From Reticulitermes speratus (taxonomy: Eukaryota; Arthropoda; Insecta; Blattodea; Rhinotermitidae), in the NCBI GenBank assembly GCA_021186555.1, contig JAJKFL010000013.1:16113243-16177242 (forward strand): 64,000 bases of DNA, read 5' to 3'. Positions 45,901 to 60,900 of the stretch are shown here, piece by piece. The notes under the pieces are model-generated. The model ran no database searches. It was given only the letters and a program-made list of their open reading frames with translations, and was not told where the DNA came from. The first letter of the stretch is position 1, and each line of letters begins with the position of its first letter. The translations under genes were made by a program, and so were the position numbers.

Positions 45901-48900
45901 CCTTCTGTTGTTTGGTATTGGAGAGATACTGCAATCACCGAGGAACGTTTCAAAACACAAGCGGGTAACAGCATGCTGTATGCTGTATTAATCACAAAAA
46001 TGTCAGAAGCACAATTGAATGATTTGTAATGTTTGATTTCATCAAGAATACTGTATTGAATATTCAAGTGTTTCATGATCAGTATTCCTAGATGAACAAG
46101 TAAGCTTATAATTTCAGTAGTTGAGTTCAACAGTAAAATGTTTCTTCCAGAGTTCAATATTTATACACAGTGGCTGTCAGCTCAAAGTAAGAGGAATAGT
46201 ACTTTCCATACTTGCCACACTACTGAATTTCATGTGCATTACTAGCTAAAGAATTATTTTGTGTGCTATATAATTAAATGTTTCTGTCCATTTTTATGCT
46301 TTTATTGTATATTATGTATTTTTTGGTATACTGGTACAGTTGGAATTGTATTTCGTAGTTCAAAACTTGAAAATGCATTTTACAAACATTGCACAACTCT
46401 CAGTAGTATTTCAAGTATCACTATGGTGGTATCATCTCTGCACAAGAAGGAACTTGGGAAGATTTGTTCATTCTCTGGAGGTCAGAAATTGTCTTCATCT
46501 GCATGAAGATGTCTTGTCGATTAAACATTTTATTATTTGAATGCAGTGTTGTTGGTCACATTATTTAGTGATTAACTGTTAATAAATTATAAAAGAAGCA
46601 GCTGCCTCTGTTTTACCTTCAAGATGGAGGCAACACGTTTCTCCAAAATGTTGGTACCTATCTACCAAACTCTTCGGCATTACATCCCAGAAGACCGTGA
46701 AAGGTGTGCTTTTATTTTTGATTGCTGTACTGTATTTGGCTTCAGGAAAACAAGGAAAATGCAATAGCCTGCATCTGGTTTTAATGCTGTAGTTTGGAAT
46801 GGGAACATGAACTGATTCTTGTTCTGATAATTTCTTTATATCACCACCTGATTGAGAGCAGTATTAATGATTGTAAGTGGAAGAGGAAGAGAATGGATGA
46901 GTAAAAACAGAGGAAATTGGAGAGTAGCAAGAAAGCTGCTCAGCTGTTGCCTGGAGTCAAGATTTCATCAAGACATGAGGTATAAGCTGACAGTATATTA
47001 TAATTGTGGCCCTGCAGTTGGAAGCATTATCTTAAGAATGGGACACAACTGGACACTATGAAACTGAGCTTGAACATCAAAGACATGCCACCTCTCTTCT
47101 GTGTACATACGAGGTCTGTCCGGAAAGCAATGAGAATGGAATTCCTACGCTCCCTATGGCCATGGGAGGGGAAGGGCAAGTCTATGTCACTTACGGGTGG
47201 GGGGCCAGGTATAGGTTAGAACCCATTTCAGTCTCATTCTGGCCTTCACAGAGTCGTGACAGTTATTGTTGTATCACCCTGTTCGAGTGCCTCGTCGTGA
47301 GAAAAATGCAAGCGAGTTTGGAACAACGGTATGCGATAAAATTTTGTGTGAAAATGGGTAACAGCGCATCGGAAACCCTCGAAATGTTGAGGAAAGCTTA
47401 TGGACAAGCTACCCTCTCGTCTGCACAGGTCTACCGATGGCACAAAGCTTTCAAGGATGGACGCGAGAGTGTGGAAGATGAACAACGATCAGGACGCGTC
47501 TCTTCATCAAAAACGCAATGGAATGTGGATGCAGTGATGTCTGTACTGAACCGTGACAGACGGTTGACTGTCAGAATGATCGCAGAGGAATTGGGACTCG
47601 CGAAAACTGTGGTTCATGAAATTGTCACACAAGAATTGATGATGAGAAAAGTTTGTGCAAAACTTGTTCCCAAGAATTTGTCATCAGAGCAGAAGGAACA
47701 CCATCAGTTTGTCTGTCGAGATTTGTTGGATCGTTTGGTAACTGAGCCGAATTTCATGACTCGAGTGATCACAGGAGACGAATCCTGGGTGTTTGAGTAC
47801 GATCCAGAGACAAAAAGGCAAAGTTCGGAATGGCACACGTGAACGTCACCTCGCCCAAAAAAAGCTCGAATGAGCAAATCAAGAATCAAATCAATGCTCA
47901 TAGTTTTTTTTTTTTGACTCCCGTGGAATCGTCCATAAGGAATTTGTACCACCTGGTCAAACTGTAAATCAAGCATTTTATCAGGAAGTTCTTGGTCGCT
48001 TGAGGCAGAGGGTCATGCGTGTGCGTCGTGATATCGCCTCTTCGTGGATCCTTCATCATGACAACGCGCCAAGCCACACCTCATTGGCTGTCAGAGAGTT
48101 TTTGGCTGAAAAACAAATCGCAGTTCTTCCACATCCTCCCTACAGCCCTGACTTGGCACCCTGTGATTTTTTCATGTTCCCGAAGATAAAGAAGAATTTG
48201 AAAGGGCACCATTTCGGTACACTGACCAACGTCCAAACAGCCGCGACACAGGCACTGAACACCCTCACGGTTGAAGATTTTCAGGGCTGCTATGAAGAAT
48301 GGAAGAACCGTTGGGAGCGTTGCGTGCACTCCCAAGGATCATACTTTGAAGGAGATCACATTAATGTATAAAAATTTTCAATAAAAATATTTTTTTGAAA
48401 ACCATTCTCATTACTTTCCGGACAGACTACGTAAAGTGAGGTTACAAGTCCCAGCTGGGATGGTATTCACTAGAATTTAATACAAGCTAATAAAACGTCA
48501 AAGTGTCTGTCCATGTTTGAAATGTATTGCATAGTCTTATATTTTTATACTGTAAAAGTTCATTTCAAGACACTTCATGATTAAAATGCAATTAAGAGCC
48601 AAGAACCACTGAATGGATTTTTTCTATAAAGTTTGATACTGGAAAGTTTTTGCCAAAATGCGCTTAAAATCAGGCAGAAAAAATGGACACTTACGTACTT
48701 GCATCTTGAGTGCAGCTTGCTGAATTTTTATTGCAGTGAAAAAGGTAATTTTCCAGACTGCTGTTGTGGTATGTGAACATATCCTACCTTGTTAATGTTA
48801 CAAGAAATAATACAGGTAGCACATCTTAATGTTGGAGTGTATTTCCATATGTATGTTACAGATTGCAGTATGTTTTACCAGAACTTCTGATAAAATGTGT

Positions 48901-51900
48901 AGACGTAAAGTAATAGGTCATACTATAAAATGTAAACAGAAATATGCAGTTGATGGCTTAATTTAAAGAAGTACACAAACTTTATTTCAATGCCAGCAGA
49001 AGTATCTGTTCTTCATCCAGGATGTTTGCTTTCAAAATCATATCACAATATATTTCAGTAGCGAAAACTTAAAGAATGAATAATACTCATATTAAATTTC
49101 TAAATTATATCTCTGTAATTGAAAAAAATTTGGCCTGAAGACTGAAACTGCATCCAGAAACTGCTACTTTATTTCCCGGTCATTATAACAGCTATGACAG
49201 CTATACGTGTTGGCAAGGGTATGGTGTAAATGCCTACAGTAAGAAATTTTCAGTGGCAAAATTTGCATGGAGAAACAGAGGAGAACTTACATCAGAATAC
49301 CTGCCTCGTAACTGAGCCATGAATCTTCTGAAATTACAAGAAACTAGTAGTGCAACCATTATTCCAACGAAAACGCATTTTGAGAAGATGCAGGCATTGA
49401 TTCTGGAATAAAAATTGGCTGCAGAAATCCACATCATACAGTTCTAAGAACTAGAATTTCACCTGGCAGACATTCATTTTTGAAGTTGTATTCAGTGTCC
49501 ATGAAGAAACATGCCTTAACCATGTTCCAGATACAAAGTAATGGAATAAGCATCAACTGCAAGAATTTGCCAGTGTTAGTGATACTGATGCTGTGTGTGG
49601 CAAGATGTTACATAAGTAAGGTGAGATTATTTGAACTCTGCAGTTAAGATTTTTAAGAATGCAATTTCCATGCATGATTTACGTGTAAAGATGATGTGAC
49701 TTCATTTATCAGTATGAGTATAACAGTGTCTTTTAGTGAATAATGTGTAGTGCTACTGACTTATGCCTCATTCTAGGAAGTTATTTCTAAGACTGTGAGG
49801 ATTGTTGTACTTCAGTGACATTCAGCTGATTGCATTATGTTAAGATTCCTGCATGAAGAAACCTTCGACACATGCCAAGAGTAGATCGTACTAAAAATCA
49901 CATCCTATGATTGTGGTGTGAATTGGACTGATAAACTTGTCTGCTTGCGCAACATTCTGGGTGATGTCTTCTGTGTTACATGCATTGATTTCCTTCTAGT
50001 GGCATCCTTTATTATAACAGCGTACTAAATTACTTGGGTCACTTAAAATTATTAGAACAGCATGGTGGCAAGCACACAGCAGGAAGGAATAACAAAGGGT
50101 CTTGTTTACCAGTAAAAGTTAGTTTCCCCATTGTTTAATTAAGAACTGTGCCATGAAGATGTATGGGGGAGTTGACGTAAAGCCCTGTGCATTCTTAAAC
50201 TTGGAACTGGATGAAGATAAAGTGATCACTTGATGCCTTGGTCATACCTCCAGGGGAATAGCTGCTGGGACCAAGTGTCATCCACCCATTAACCTAGTCA
50301 TTGTACTGACTGAGCTATCCAGGTTCCCAGTGATTATCCTGAACAAGGTGTTGTAGTGCCTTTTGATGAGCAACTTAAGGGTACTGCTATTAATATATGT
50401 ACAGAGTGTACTATTTTGCAGTTTTTAGGAGCTTGGTTCCAGTTTTGCGGATTAGTCTTCAAAATCATCGTAAAGTCTAATGTTTCACTAATAGTAGCTG
50501 TTGCTGTGTAATTACGCTTGGGAGTGATGGGATTAAATTTCCCAATAGCATGGAAGAGCATTTTTATCTATTTATGTGTCTATTTTGGTGCAGTGTGAGT
50601 TGTCAGTGCCAGTGTTTTTGAATTAATCAGTATAAATGAATCAAGTATTTTGTTAATACTTTTATAATATTTTGTTTTGGAATTTGAATTTCTGTAAGAC
50701 ACGAACAGAAATATGAAATATGAAGGTGGGAAATACTCATATTAAAATGTGTGGAAATTGGCTCCTGATGTTGCTCCTGCTGCAAGTGCAGTGCTGAAAA
50801 TGATTGACAAGTTTAGATTAGGGACAGTAAAAATGTTTTTATTGTTGCTGGACACTTAAATAATGTGGGAACATTTTGAGGCATTGTGGAAGGAATGTTA
50901 ATATACATCGGAATCTGAAGCTTGTACATACGTTTCTGAAAGTTTCTGCTCTGTGGACAGGCACATATGATTTGCCCTTCTCACAGAAAGACTCCTTTAT
51001 GTCTGATACCAAGTTTATGTGAAGAAGAAATATGTCAAGAATGTGGAGTGGTGAGGGCAGGTTCACAGACAACTGATTTTGTTTTTGAAGTGGCACATTG
51101 ATTGAATTGTCACTGAAAATATATGATCATCTGCATTGAAGATATTAAGTTAATAACTCACATTCAGTTCTTGCTCATTGGAAATGTAATGAGTTTCTGA
51201 AGACTTAAAACAGACATAGTTATGCATTAAATGCTGATTGTTAACAACTATGGACACGGTGTGAAAGTCAAATTATGAAGTTATGAGGAAGGGCCTGCAG
51301 TGATCCCAGTTGACTTTTTGGGCAGGTTCTGAGATATTGGGTGGTCTAGTTGGTAGTATAGGCCATTTGAGAATAAAGAACCTTGGTTTTTGCAGTGTAT
51401 ATTCTCAAGATATAGAGAGGTATAAAGACAGTTCCATATAGAAGGCATACAGATTAAATATGTTCAGATTTACAATGCAAATTATCTTGAATCAAACAAC
51501 CGACTGTTTTTATAGTGAGACAAAACTATCTGAAGTAAATCATACTGCTTTAACATAACAGGATTTTGGTTCAGGTTCAGCTGTTGAATCTAAGAAATAT
51601 TCTAAGACAGGTGTGTTCAGAGTTGACAAAATATGAATGAAGTCTGTTGGACAAAGAAGAGTAAAAATGGATGTGGGAACCAGGATAGATTTATTACTGG
51701 TATAAGTTCTTGTTGACTATAAAAATGAAGGCACTACAGTCCTTCAAAATATTGGGAACTACTTGCCCATTGTCACAGCATGACATACCAGAAGACGTGA
51801 ATCTTCAAGCTCCGTACTTTTTGACCAAGAGCAGGAAAGGACATCAGAACTTAAATACATATATACTTAAATACAGCAGTTGAGGTAGAGTGACAAGTGA

Positions 51901-54900
51901 AAGTAAAGAATGAATACTGAATTACAGGATTGTTAACATAATAATTAAAATGAAGTGCTGAAATTACTGGCACTGTGCTCATAAGATACTAAATAAATGA
52001 AATGTAAAAATGTAAGTATAGCATTAAATGAAATCAGCATTTTGTGGCACCTGCATATGTTACTGGGAATGAAGAAATAAACAGGAACCATAATCTACAG
52101 AAAGATGAGATGTTATCATTATTAAGTAGCCTAGTAAGATTTAATTTTGATAAAATGTGTTGTGATTGTGAATTTTGATAAGTTTGGTAGAGAAACTTGA
52201 TTGCATTTGCAGTGGTCTTTTCTAGCCAATGATTGTTGTCGTCGTCGTCGTTGTCCCCCCCAATAAGAATCTACAGAACTTCTGCAGTAGAGGAGCCAAT
52301 TCTGAAACAAAATTGTAAGCCATCAGCTGAAACTTTTGAACAGTTCTAAAGAATTGGAGCTATGGCTGCTTGAATTTGTTTTCATGTTGATTTAGTTAAT
52401 AACCCCATGTTTCCTTATTAATTCTTTGTAATGATAAACAAAATACGAAGTTATAAATGTACAGAAAACTGTGTTTATTGTAAATACCAGTCACTGAATG
52501 GTGTTCAGAGAAGTTCATTCTGAGAATCATATGAAACCCATAAATAATTTTTTATATATATATATTCACAGCTTAGTGTGCTCCATTTAAAATGTGGCAA
52601 ATGTTTCAATGGTGGTCAGTTTTCATCCAATTCCTGTTAAACACACGCTCTTTCACTTGTTGTATCACTTTTATAATTCAGATTCCAGGGTTTAAATACT
52701 AGTTTGGCATATGAGGTACATCCTGCATGAAGCCCCATAATAAGTTCAAATGGTTAAATCTGGTGACCTGGGTGATCATGATATTGGGCTGTCATGTCCA
52801 TGTTGTATTGCCAGTGTAGTGAGTACTATAAGGATTTTGATTTCTCAACGAACATGAATTCCTCCAAGCACCAAATATGGAAACCTGTAGTAACTTCAGA
52901 CAAACTTTGGAACATTGCATATGTTAGTGCAGATTTGTATATCTGTAGATTTAGTAAACATTACTTTTAAAAAATTAAGTTCATTGAAGTTACCATGTAA
53001 CCACACTTGGATATCAAAATCTTCATATAGTGATTTTATCATTTATGTTTTTCTCTGTGTTTCACTTCACTGATTAGTCAATCTTATAACTTCAGGCAGG
53101 AATGCTGAGAGAGAAATGGTGTAAATTTGTTTCCTGAGTTCCAAACATCCAATCATTACTGACTTCAAGTGCTAGTATTTTAGTTTTAGATATGTAAATG
53201 TAGTTATGTAATTCAAAATCACAAAGTACTTAATACTTATGAACTTATCATAGAACAAATTTTGAAGGACCACCGAAGTTCTCACCTCTTCCTCCTCCCA
53301 TAATCCCTGTTGCCTGCAGTTCACCAAACTTCTCTTGGTCCATGTCCATGTATCAGCTGCACACTTAGGTACTATTATAAAATACTTTATACAAAATTAT
53401 TTTCCCTGTACCTGGTATTCATCATTGCCTGATAATATTTGTTCTTTAATTCTTTATTTTCTCATGTTGTATTCTACAAGTTTGCTTCATAAGTGGATTA
53501 ACAGTTTGCCTTCTTAATATTGTCCTAGCATATACTTTCATTAACTCAATAACTGGATTCTTGTAACAGGACACATTGTCTGTGTGTTCATCCTTACACT
53601 GTTGTTTAAATTTGGCCACCCTAGTTTAGTATTAGTTTCCATTCTTGCTGAATGCATACCTTTTGAAGTCAATTTTGGTGGGAACTAAATGATAAATTGA
53701 AGATTTTAGGCATGCTGTGTTGTGCTGTAGTAAAATATTTTTACATTTCAATTACAGTGAGTAGATCTATTACAAAGAGTTAGGGGCTGAAGGGTAAAAT
53801 AAGGGGAAATCTGCACATGACTGTACAGTGCCATGGAGACCTAGATGTGTGCTGTTGTCTATGTAATGACTTGTCTTGCCTTTGTTAGTGCATAATGGGA
53901 AGGAGAATAAAGGTGGAATTGGCATTACTGGGCTACTTACATTGGCTCAAGGCAGCTTTGATTCGTCCTGGATAAGTCCGCCCTTGAAACTGTGCACATT
54001 AATAACGTGGAAGGAAACATGACTGTATTGTAAATAAATAGCACTTGTGTATTTCTTTAAAAAGGAATTTGCAGTGGCGAAGAATGTGTTTATTATTTAG
54101 TACCAGACAAGAATTGGTAATTCCACTGGCACTGTGGGTGGAGAGGAAGATAGGCATAAAAACACTTGTGTTAGTGTAGTCATGTACCAACAGTACATAC
54201 TTTTGAAGCATGAGTTACAGAAGTCTTATTTTCTTAAAAGATTTCTTGTATGGCAACAATATTGCTGCCACCTTACAACATTGTTTGCCATTTGGTGTTT
54301 TTTATGAAAGAAATCAAAAGCACCAAAATCAGTTGTCTGGAACGGCATGATCTTCATACCTAGTTTCTTGAAAAATTTTATGTGGATTTTGGAGCAGTTG
54401 CTGTTAAAGATTGTTTAGGGTTGTTGTTTTGAAGTATCAGAACAGTTCAGTAAATTCCAGGGTTTAAAGTAGGTCACATTAGCAGCTGTGATTGTGGAAT
54501 ATAGTGGTTTCATGATGGGTAACATGGTATGGCTTATAACCCAAAAATAGTGTATTGAATTATGTTGCAACAGAACTTACAAATCTTACATGTCAGCAAC
54601 ATATTCTACTGCATTGCAAAGTAATAAAAGCTGTTATTTTGCAACTTATCGTTTCTTATCCTTGGACAGATTTGGCAGTTTCATTACAGTTAACTGTGAA
54701 TTTAACTTGACTTGGTGTATGGTTGTGGAACAGGAAACTAAACATTCCGTTTCATTATGTTCATAAAACATCATTGTTTTTCTTAAGGTGTAACTGTTTT
54801 CTGCTTGTTTGCATTGTGCTTCTGGTTGTTTTTGTGATCCTACAGCAGAGACAAAACTATATAAGCTGTTAATGTGTTCTGATTTTAGTCTAATCTTAAT

Positions 54901-57900
54901 TGTATATTAGCTTCAATTCCAGGAATGCTGGTGAATTTCATAATTTTTGTATGTAGTTCCTAATACCAAACAACACATGATGTTCCCATAATGACCAGGT
55001 CTTCATTTTATGGGATAAGGTAAGCTGGCTGTTAATATCTTTAAGCTGTTGACATTCGTGGTGTCACACACAAAGGAATTTGCTAGCCACTTGGTTGTAA
55101 ATCACAGCTTTGGCATCAGTGAATTTTTTAAGTATTCAGATATGCCATTTATTCAAATGTTCCATCCATCTTTACTGCGGTGGTTACAGAGCTCATTTGA
55201 GAATTTTGTTGTGTTGGTGTAGCTGAACTTGTGGAGTATGTTTGCTTTGGAGATAAACTTACACTCTGTATATGTGGCAGAGGCATAATTTTAAGTGCCA
55301 GTAGTGATTTTGGAAATCGCAGCTATTCTAGTCACCGACATTTCAGAGGATATTTCTGCCACCGGTGTCATGGTACACAATCTGCCATGGTGAAGGCAGC
55401 AGGATACTCTGCATTGTCAGTACACCTCTACCAAATGACATTGTGGCACATTCCAGAAGACAGGAATCCTCATTTCTTGTGTCCAATGCAATGCTGTTTT
55501 TACATGTACTTATTATAGGAAGTTGCAAGTAAAATTACTGCAGAAATTCACATTGTTGGCTCCTTCAGGTTATATTCATTAGCAGCTGGGTAGGAAAGGA
55601 AAGGTTTTCATGCTCATGGTTCTGCTTCTTCCTTAGGAGGAACTGTAACTCTTACATCAGCCTACTGCATAATGACATAACTATCAAGATATTGCTTATA
55701 GATACCTTTTTGTTTTTCTTGTAGCAGCCACAAGTTTTTAACTACTTTCAGTATTTGCTATTTGGGAGAATTATTTAAAATTTATATACAGTTAGTGTAT
55801 TACCATTTTTAGAAATAAAAATCGTAGTAACCATTTTTAAAATTCGTATTTGGTTGAATTATATTTCATAAGAACTTAGTGCATTTACAGTTAATTAGAT
55901 CCATGCTTGAGCAGTTTTAATGCGATGTTAATTGTATTTGTATTGGATAAAGAATGTAAGCAAGCATATTTGAGAAATGTTTCGAGCATTATAGCATTAT
56001 AGTTGTAGGTGCAATTTCGCTTTCACAAGAAGAACTGCTGTTACAGCAGTTTTGGTTGATAGGTTGCTTTACCAACTTAACGTGTGTTTAATACGTTATT
56101 AGGTGAGGGATCACATCCAATCTTTGCCCGTGAAGAGATTTTACAGGCATCTTCTAGATCAAGTAGCAGTCTCATTGATGAGCATCGTAGAGTGGTAGCC
56201 ATTGTGGATGAAACACCTCCAATACAGGCCCCAGGTATTTAGGAGATAAGGGTAGAAGAACAGTATTACTTACATGTGTGTATTCAGTGTGCTATATGCC
56301 ATTTGGTTTGTTATTTTTGGGAATTACTTCTTCTGTTGAAGGAATTCGTATGTTATATGTTAATCACATTAATATGTAGTCTACATTAGTGTCATCCAAC
56401 ATCTTCAACATTGAGGGGCTCATTGACACAAAATTTAAGGTTTGTGGGCCACACATTATATTATATTGAAAGTTAGCAATGAAAGTGAGATTTTAAATTT
56501 CTATTGAACTAATGCAAATTTTATTTGTATCTGCTAAGGGGTGGAGGGGGGGAGTGGGGTGGTCAATTCTTTGATACCAATATTTACACTGTGAAGAAGA
56601 AAATGGCAACCATCTCTGTAAAACAGTGAGATTTAAATCACCTGTTCCTGGACAGTACAATTTTGCTGACAATTTTAAATTTGGTTGCAAAGCCTACAGT
56701 AGCAGGAGATTTAAAACTCTTTTTAAGTTCCAGGCTGTAAAGTCTATGGAGGGGTCATGCATATCATAATCTGCCAGAAGTGCCTTCACTATAAAACTGA
56801 TATTGTTTGTGAGCATTTGTTGGCCACATATTGACCTGTGGACTGGTAGTTGGACCACCTTGCTTTACATCATATATACATAACAGTTTATGAAACTAGT
56901 GCATATGTAATAGTGTGTGCATTGAACTTTTAGGTTTTACAGTTACTTCTGATTATCAAATGATATTTTGCTTAATCAACACTAACAGTTATGGTTGTTT
57001 TTGGAAGCACTGATGTAAGAAACTGCGTATTAGTTATGGGAGTGCTGAATACTAGGAAGACTTAGGCATTGACTGGGTAATGTGAAAATGGATCTTCACG
57101 ACATATGTTTTATCATTGGTTACTTCCTGGTAAATAGTACAAGATGTGTATGGTATATGGAGTGTTAACTGAATGACCGTATCTATAAATGTTTGATGGA
57201 ATCACTTGGTTGATTGTGGAACTAATTTTGACTTATTCTTGATATGTAGCAACACATTTGATTCAAAATTATTGAGTAAATTGCATTGAGCTGTGGTATG
57301 TTTGTATTTTGTGTGTGATCTCCTGCCATGCCCTGTCCCATTGCGAAGCTGGATATTATCTGTGGGGCTATAGTATTATACATCCTCATATTTCAGGAAG
57401 TTCTCGATTTGAATCCCCGAGTCGTCATCCTGATGCTCCAGGGCGATTACATGATGCTTATTATCCCAGTGGAGAGCGAGAACCGCCACGTGACTACCCA
57501 CACTCCTCACGAGATTATGACCGTGGTCACTCACTGGCTCCAAATTTTGACCGTAGGGAAAGAAGCATGGAAGATCGCTTTGAACGGTAGGAATCTTTAC
57601 ATTTCATGTGGTTTGTAATGTGTGTTTTGTCCATATTTGTACATGGAGGAAGAACAGTATTTGGCTCATTACTGAAGTACCTGCCATAACAAATTTTGTA
57701 CCCTTTCTACATAACATGAAAATATCAAATTTATTGTATGAGGGTTATCCAGAAAGTAAAGACACAAAAGCAATAAAACTTTTTAAAAATATTTATTAAC
57801 AAAATCGAGTGAAAAAACTCTTAACACATACCTTTAGCTATTTTTCAACATAATCACCACCTTTGTCAAGCCATTTGTTTAGCCTGGGTACGAGTTTTTG

Positions 57901-60900
57901 TATCCTGCTGTCATAGAACTCCGCCGCCTGTGCATGCAACCATGTAGTGACTTCGTTTTTCACCTCTTCGTCTTCGTGAAACTTCTGGCCGGCCAGATGT
58001 TTCTTTAAATGCAAAAACAAATGGAAATCGCTGGGATCGAAGTTGGGCTGTGAGCGGGATGGTCTGAGGTGATTTCCCTTCCCCTCCCACCCGTGTTGTA
58101 TCTTTACTTTCTGGATAACCCTAGTATAACCTGAAATATCAGTCATTTAATGTTGAACATCAGCATACCTCCTTATCTGGTACAGTCACTTTTCATATCA
58201 GTAAATCGTACATGGATTGTGTAAATCATTTTTAGTGTTAGGGATTTTAAATTAGTATTAATTCCTAATGCAATTTATCTGCATCATATATTTGACTAGT
58301 GTACTGTAGATAGGTAAGGAGTCTTGTACGTATTCCTGTGGCACAGTTTGGATATTAAAGTTTGAACCTAAGTACAGGGTGCAAGATGGAGGTGTTCCTT
58401 CAAAATGTGGGTGCCCACCTAGCAGACAGCATAGTGTTTATAACCCATTAGACAAAAATATCTACCATCATCTTATGAAATATTTGGCCTTATAGAGATT
58501 ATTCATTATTACGGTTAATCTTTTAATGCTGGTTTTGCATTTAAAAATCATCCTGTTGGTCTGTTTTCATGATGATGCATTTTTTGTTGTTTGATAACTC
58601 TGAATTGTTGTCTTGATGGAGACGTGACATTGCGTTTCATGAGTTAATCATGTAGTAAGTAATGCAGTCTTAACACAACAGAATTGTTGACGTTAATTTT
58701 TCCAAGGTTGCAGCTATCCCCCACCCCCACCATTGATATTCTGAAACCAAAGTGAATTCGGATTTTAAGAACCATTGTTTTCTGTGAGGTATCTCATGAA
58801 TAGCATGGATAGGGTTTAAAGATATGTGTGTACTCATATATGCGCTTTTAAGTTTGCTCTGAAGTACACATCTAAAATGTGAAAGACATTAAGGTTTCAT
58901 TGTTTCTTAAATTATTTATTGTGATTTAATTTTGACACAAGTGCAATGTGGTTCCTGTTCATTATTGCACTGTGTGAACTAACCAGTCATAGGAAAGGAA
59001 ACCAGAACAGTGCCTTACAGTGTGCTTATCATTTGAGTAGGGCTTCTTTGTAATGAGTAATTAATTCCATTGTCTGGTTTCAGAATTGTTGTTTTCTGGT
59101 GTGAGATGAATAATTCCTGTCAGTCAGTTATGAGTTGCTTATTTTCCTTCAGTTGCTTGTCATTCTTCCTTTAGGATGTTTAATTCTTGGGTGTTTCACA
59201 CTGACAGTCTGAACTGGGTATAAGGCCTCTCACTGGAAAATGGAGATTTACTATAAATCCTTAGCTCTGATCCTTAAGTAGTATGTACTTATTTACAGAC
59301 GAGGTGAAGATCTTCGACATGAACTTGAACAGCGTCGGCGTGATGACAGTCGGTATTCAACTCAAGGAGATGGACATCGCTATGATAGGAGCATGGATTA
59401 CAGGGTTGACTCTGACAGGTGGGATACTTTGCTGTTTGAATCAAGACAGAGACTTGGCAATTTCCAGTAACATGACCAACAATTTGACTATTGTAAATTC
59501 CTCAGAATTTTGGCTTGTAAGATTCTGTACTGATAAGTAAATACCCCATGATCAGGAAAGCTGACTGAACTTAACAGGAATTATGGAAATAATGTGCCTA
59601 CATATAAAATGCTTGTTTGTGTTTGTGGGCAGGTAGCCACAGCAATTGCCATGTGTTACTGAAGAGCAACAGGTTTTGAATTATTGTAATTCTGTTCAGT
59701 TGTTCTAAAAGTGTAAAGCTCATGATAAGGAAATGTCCATCTGGCTTTATACATGGTTCCTGCCTTGCAGCTGTTGATAATATTTGGGCATATGAAACAT
59801 TGTTGGTATTTATTATGGAATGTTGATTAGTTTATAAAGATAGAATTGGCTTGAAAATGTTCACAGAGACTAGCTCAGAAAAATTGTTCATATTGATGTG
59901 CTGCAATTTGAAGCCTAAATGCTGCCATTTATACATTTCGGAGCTGAGCCTCTGCACGTTTTGTATAGTCATAGTAACCCTGTTGACCACTGGATATATA
60001 CTGTGTGTTATTATGCACACTTCCTGCCGCTAATCAGTGTGTTAAGTTCTTGGATCCTCTTCTGTTTGGTTCTGCATTTCCCAGCTTACTATTATTATAA
60101 GTGTAAATTGACATTGATTTTGTCTAGTGTAGTTATTTGACAAGTGCTATACCATTTTTTCTTGCACAGTTGGCTGTTGGTTTTCTTTTATTCATTAGAA
60201 TATTGCAATTTTTATGTTCTTTTGTACTTTTCTGCTAGTATTTCTTTTTGTGGCTGATCAGTTTCCAGTGTGGACAGAAACTTGTTAACCTTTTAGTTTG
60301 CTGAGTGCTGACTGTTATTGCTCAGAATTGTATTCATTTCTTTCCTTTATACCATTGTGTGAAGGTATTTACTGAAAGGCTATTTCTTAATGGAGGCCTT
60401 ATAATAGTTGCACAGTATTTCACATATCTGTTACTCCTCTGTTCACTTTATTATATCCATTTACTTTTGTACACAGAGAGCAGTATATTCTTTGGTACTT
60501 GGAAGGAGAAAATGTTTAATGAGTGAAAGTTAAGAGGCAACAGATGGATTTATTTTTTAAATGTAACAGGGGATCCAGTGACTTGCGGATGCGAATTAAT
60601 GAAAAGAGGACTGATCGTCATGATGATAGGGATTCAGGTCACTCCCGTATGATGGAACATCGCCCTGAGCCTATGGGGCGAGATAGGGAGCGAGAAAGAT
60701 CTCACAGGGGCATGATGCAGCCTTCCCCACCCGGCAGTGATAGAAGACGTGGTAAGTAGTAATTCAGGGCTTTGAAATACCATCAAAGTGTATGGTATTG
60801 AAATAAATGTGGCATTTAAAATGCTGTTTCTTTCCCATGGGATCTTTCTTTATCATTAACTGAATGTATTTGAGAAAGGAAATAGTATGTTCCTGAGATT

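Larger units (their letters stand above)
31826..56102 (+). other. RS gene intron 4 (24.3 kb), transposon-rich
   Basis: Both ends are good splice sites (GTATGT and TTATTAG). It contains a foldback repeat, a LINE fragment, two Tigger-like copies, a DUF4817-type transposase relic, a 1.3-kb mariner, SINE-like pieces and the possible alternative exon at 40278. Long parts (about 34100-40200, 42760-47100 and 48440-55300) hold only AT-rich sequence with short unsupported frames and small low-complexity tracts. Confidence 0.75.

Noticed and set aside
57328..57618. 96-codon hydrophobic frame overlapping RS exon 6
   Set aside because: Alternative frame of a supported exon; the Arg/Asp-rich frame matches the neighbouring exons in phase and composition.
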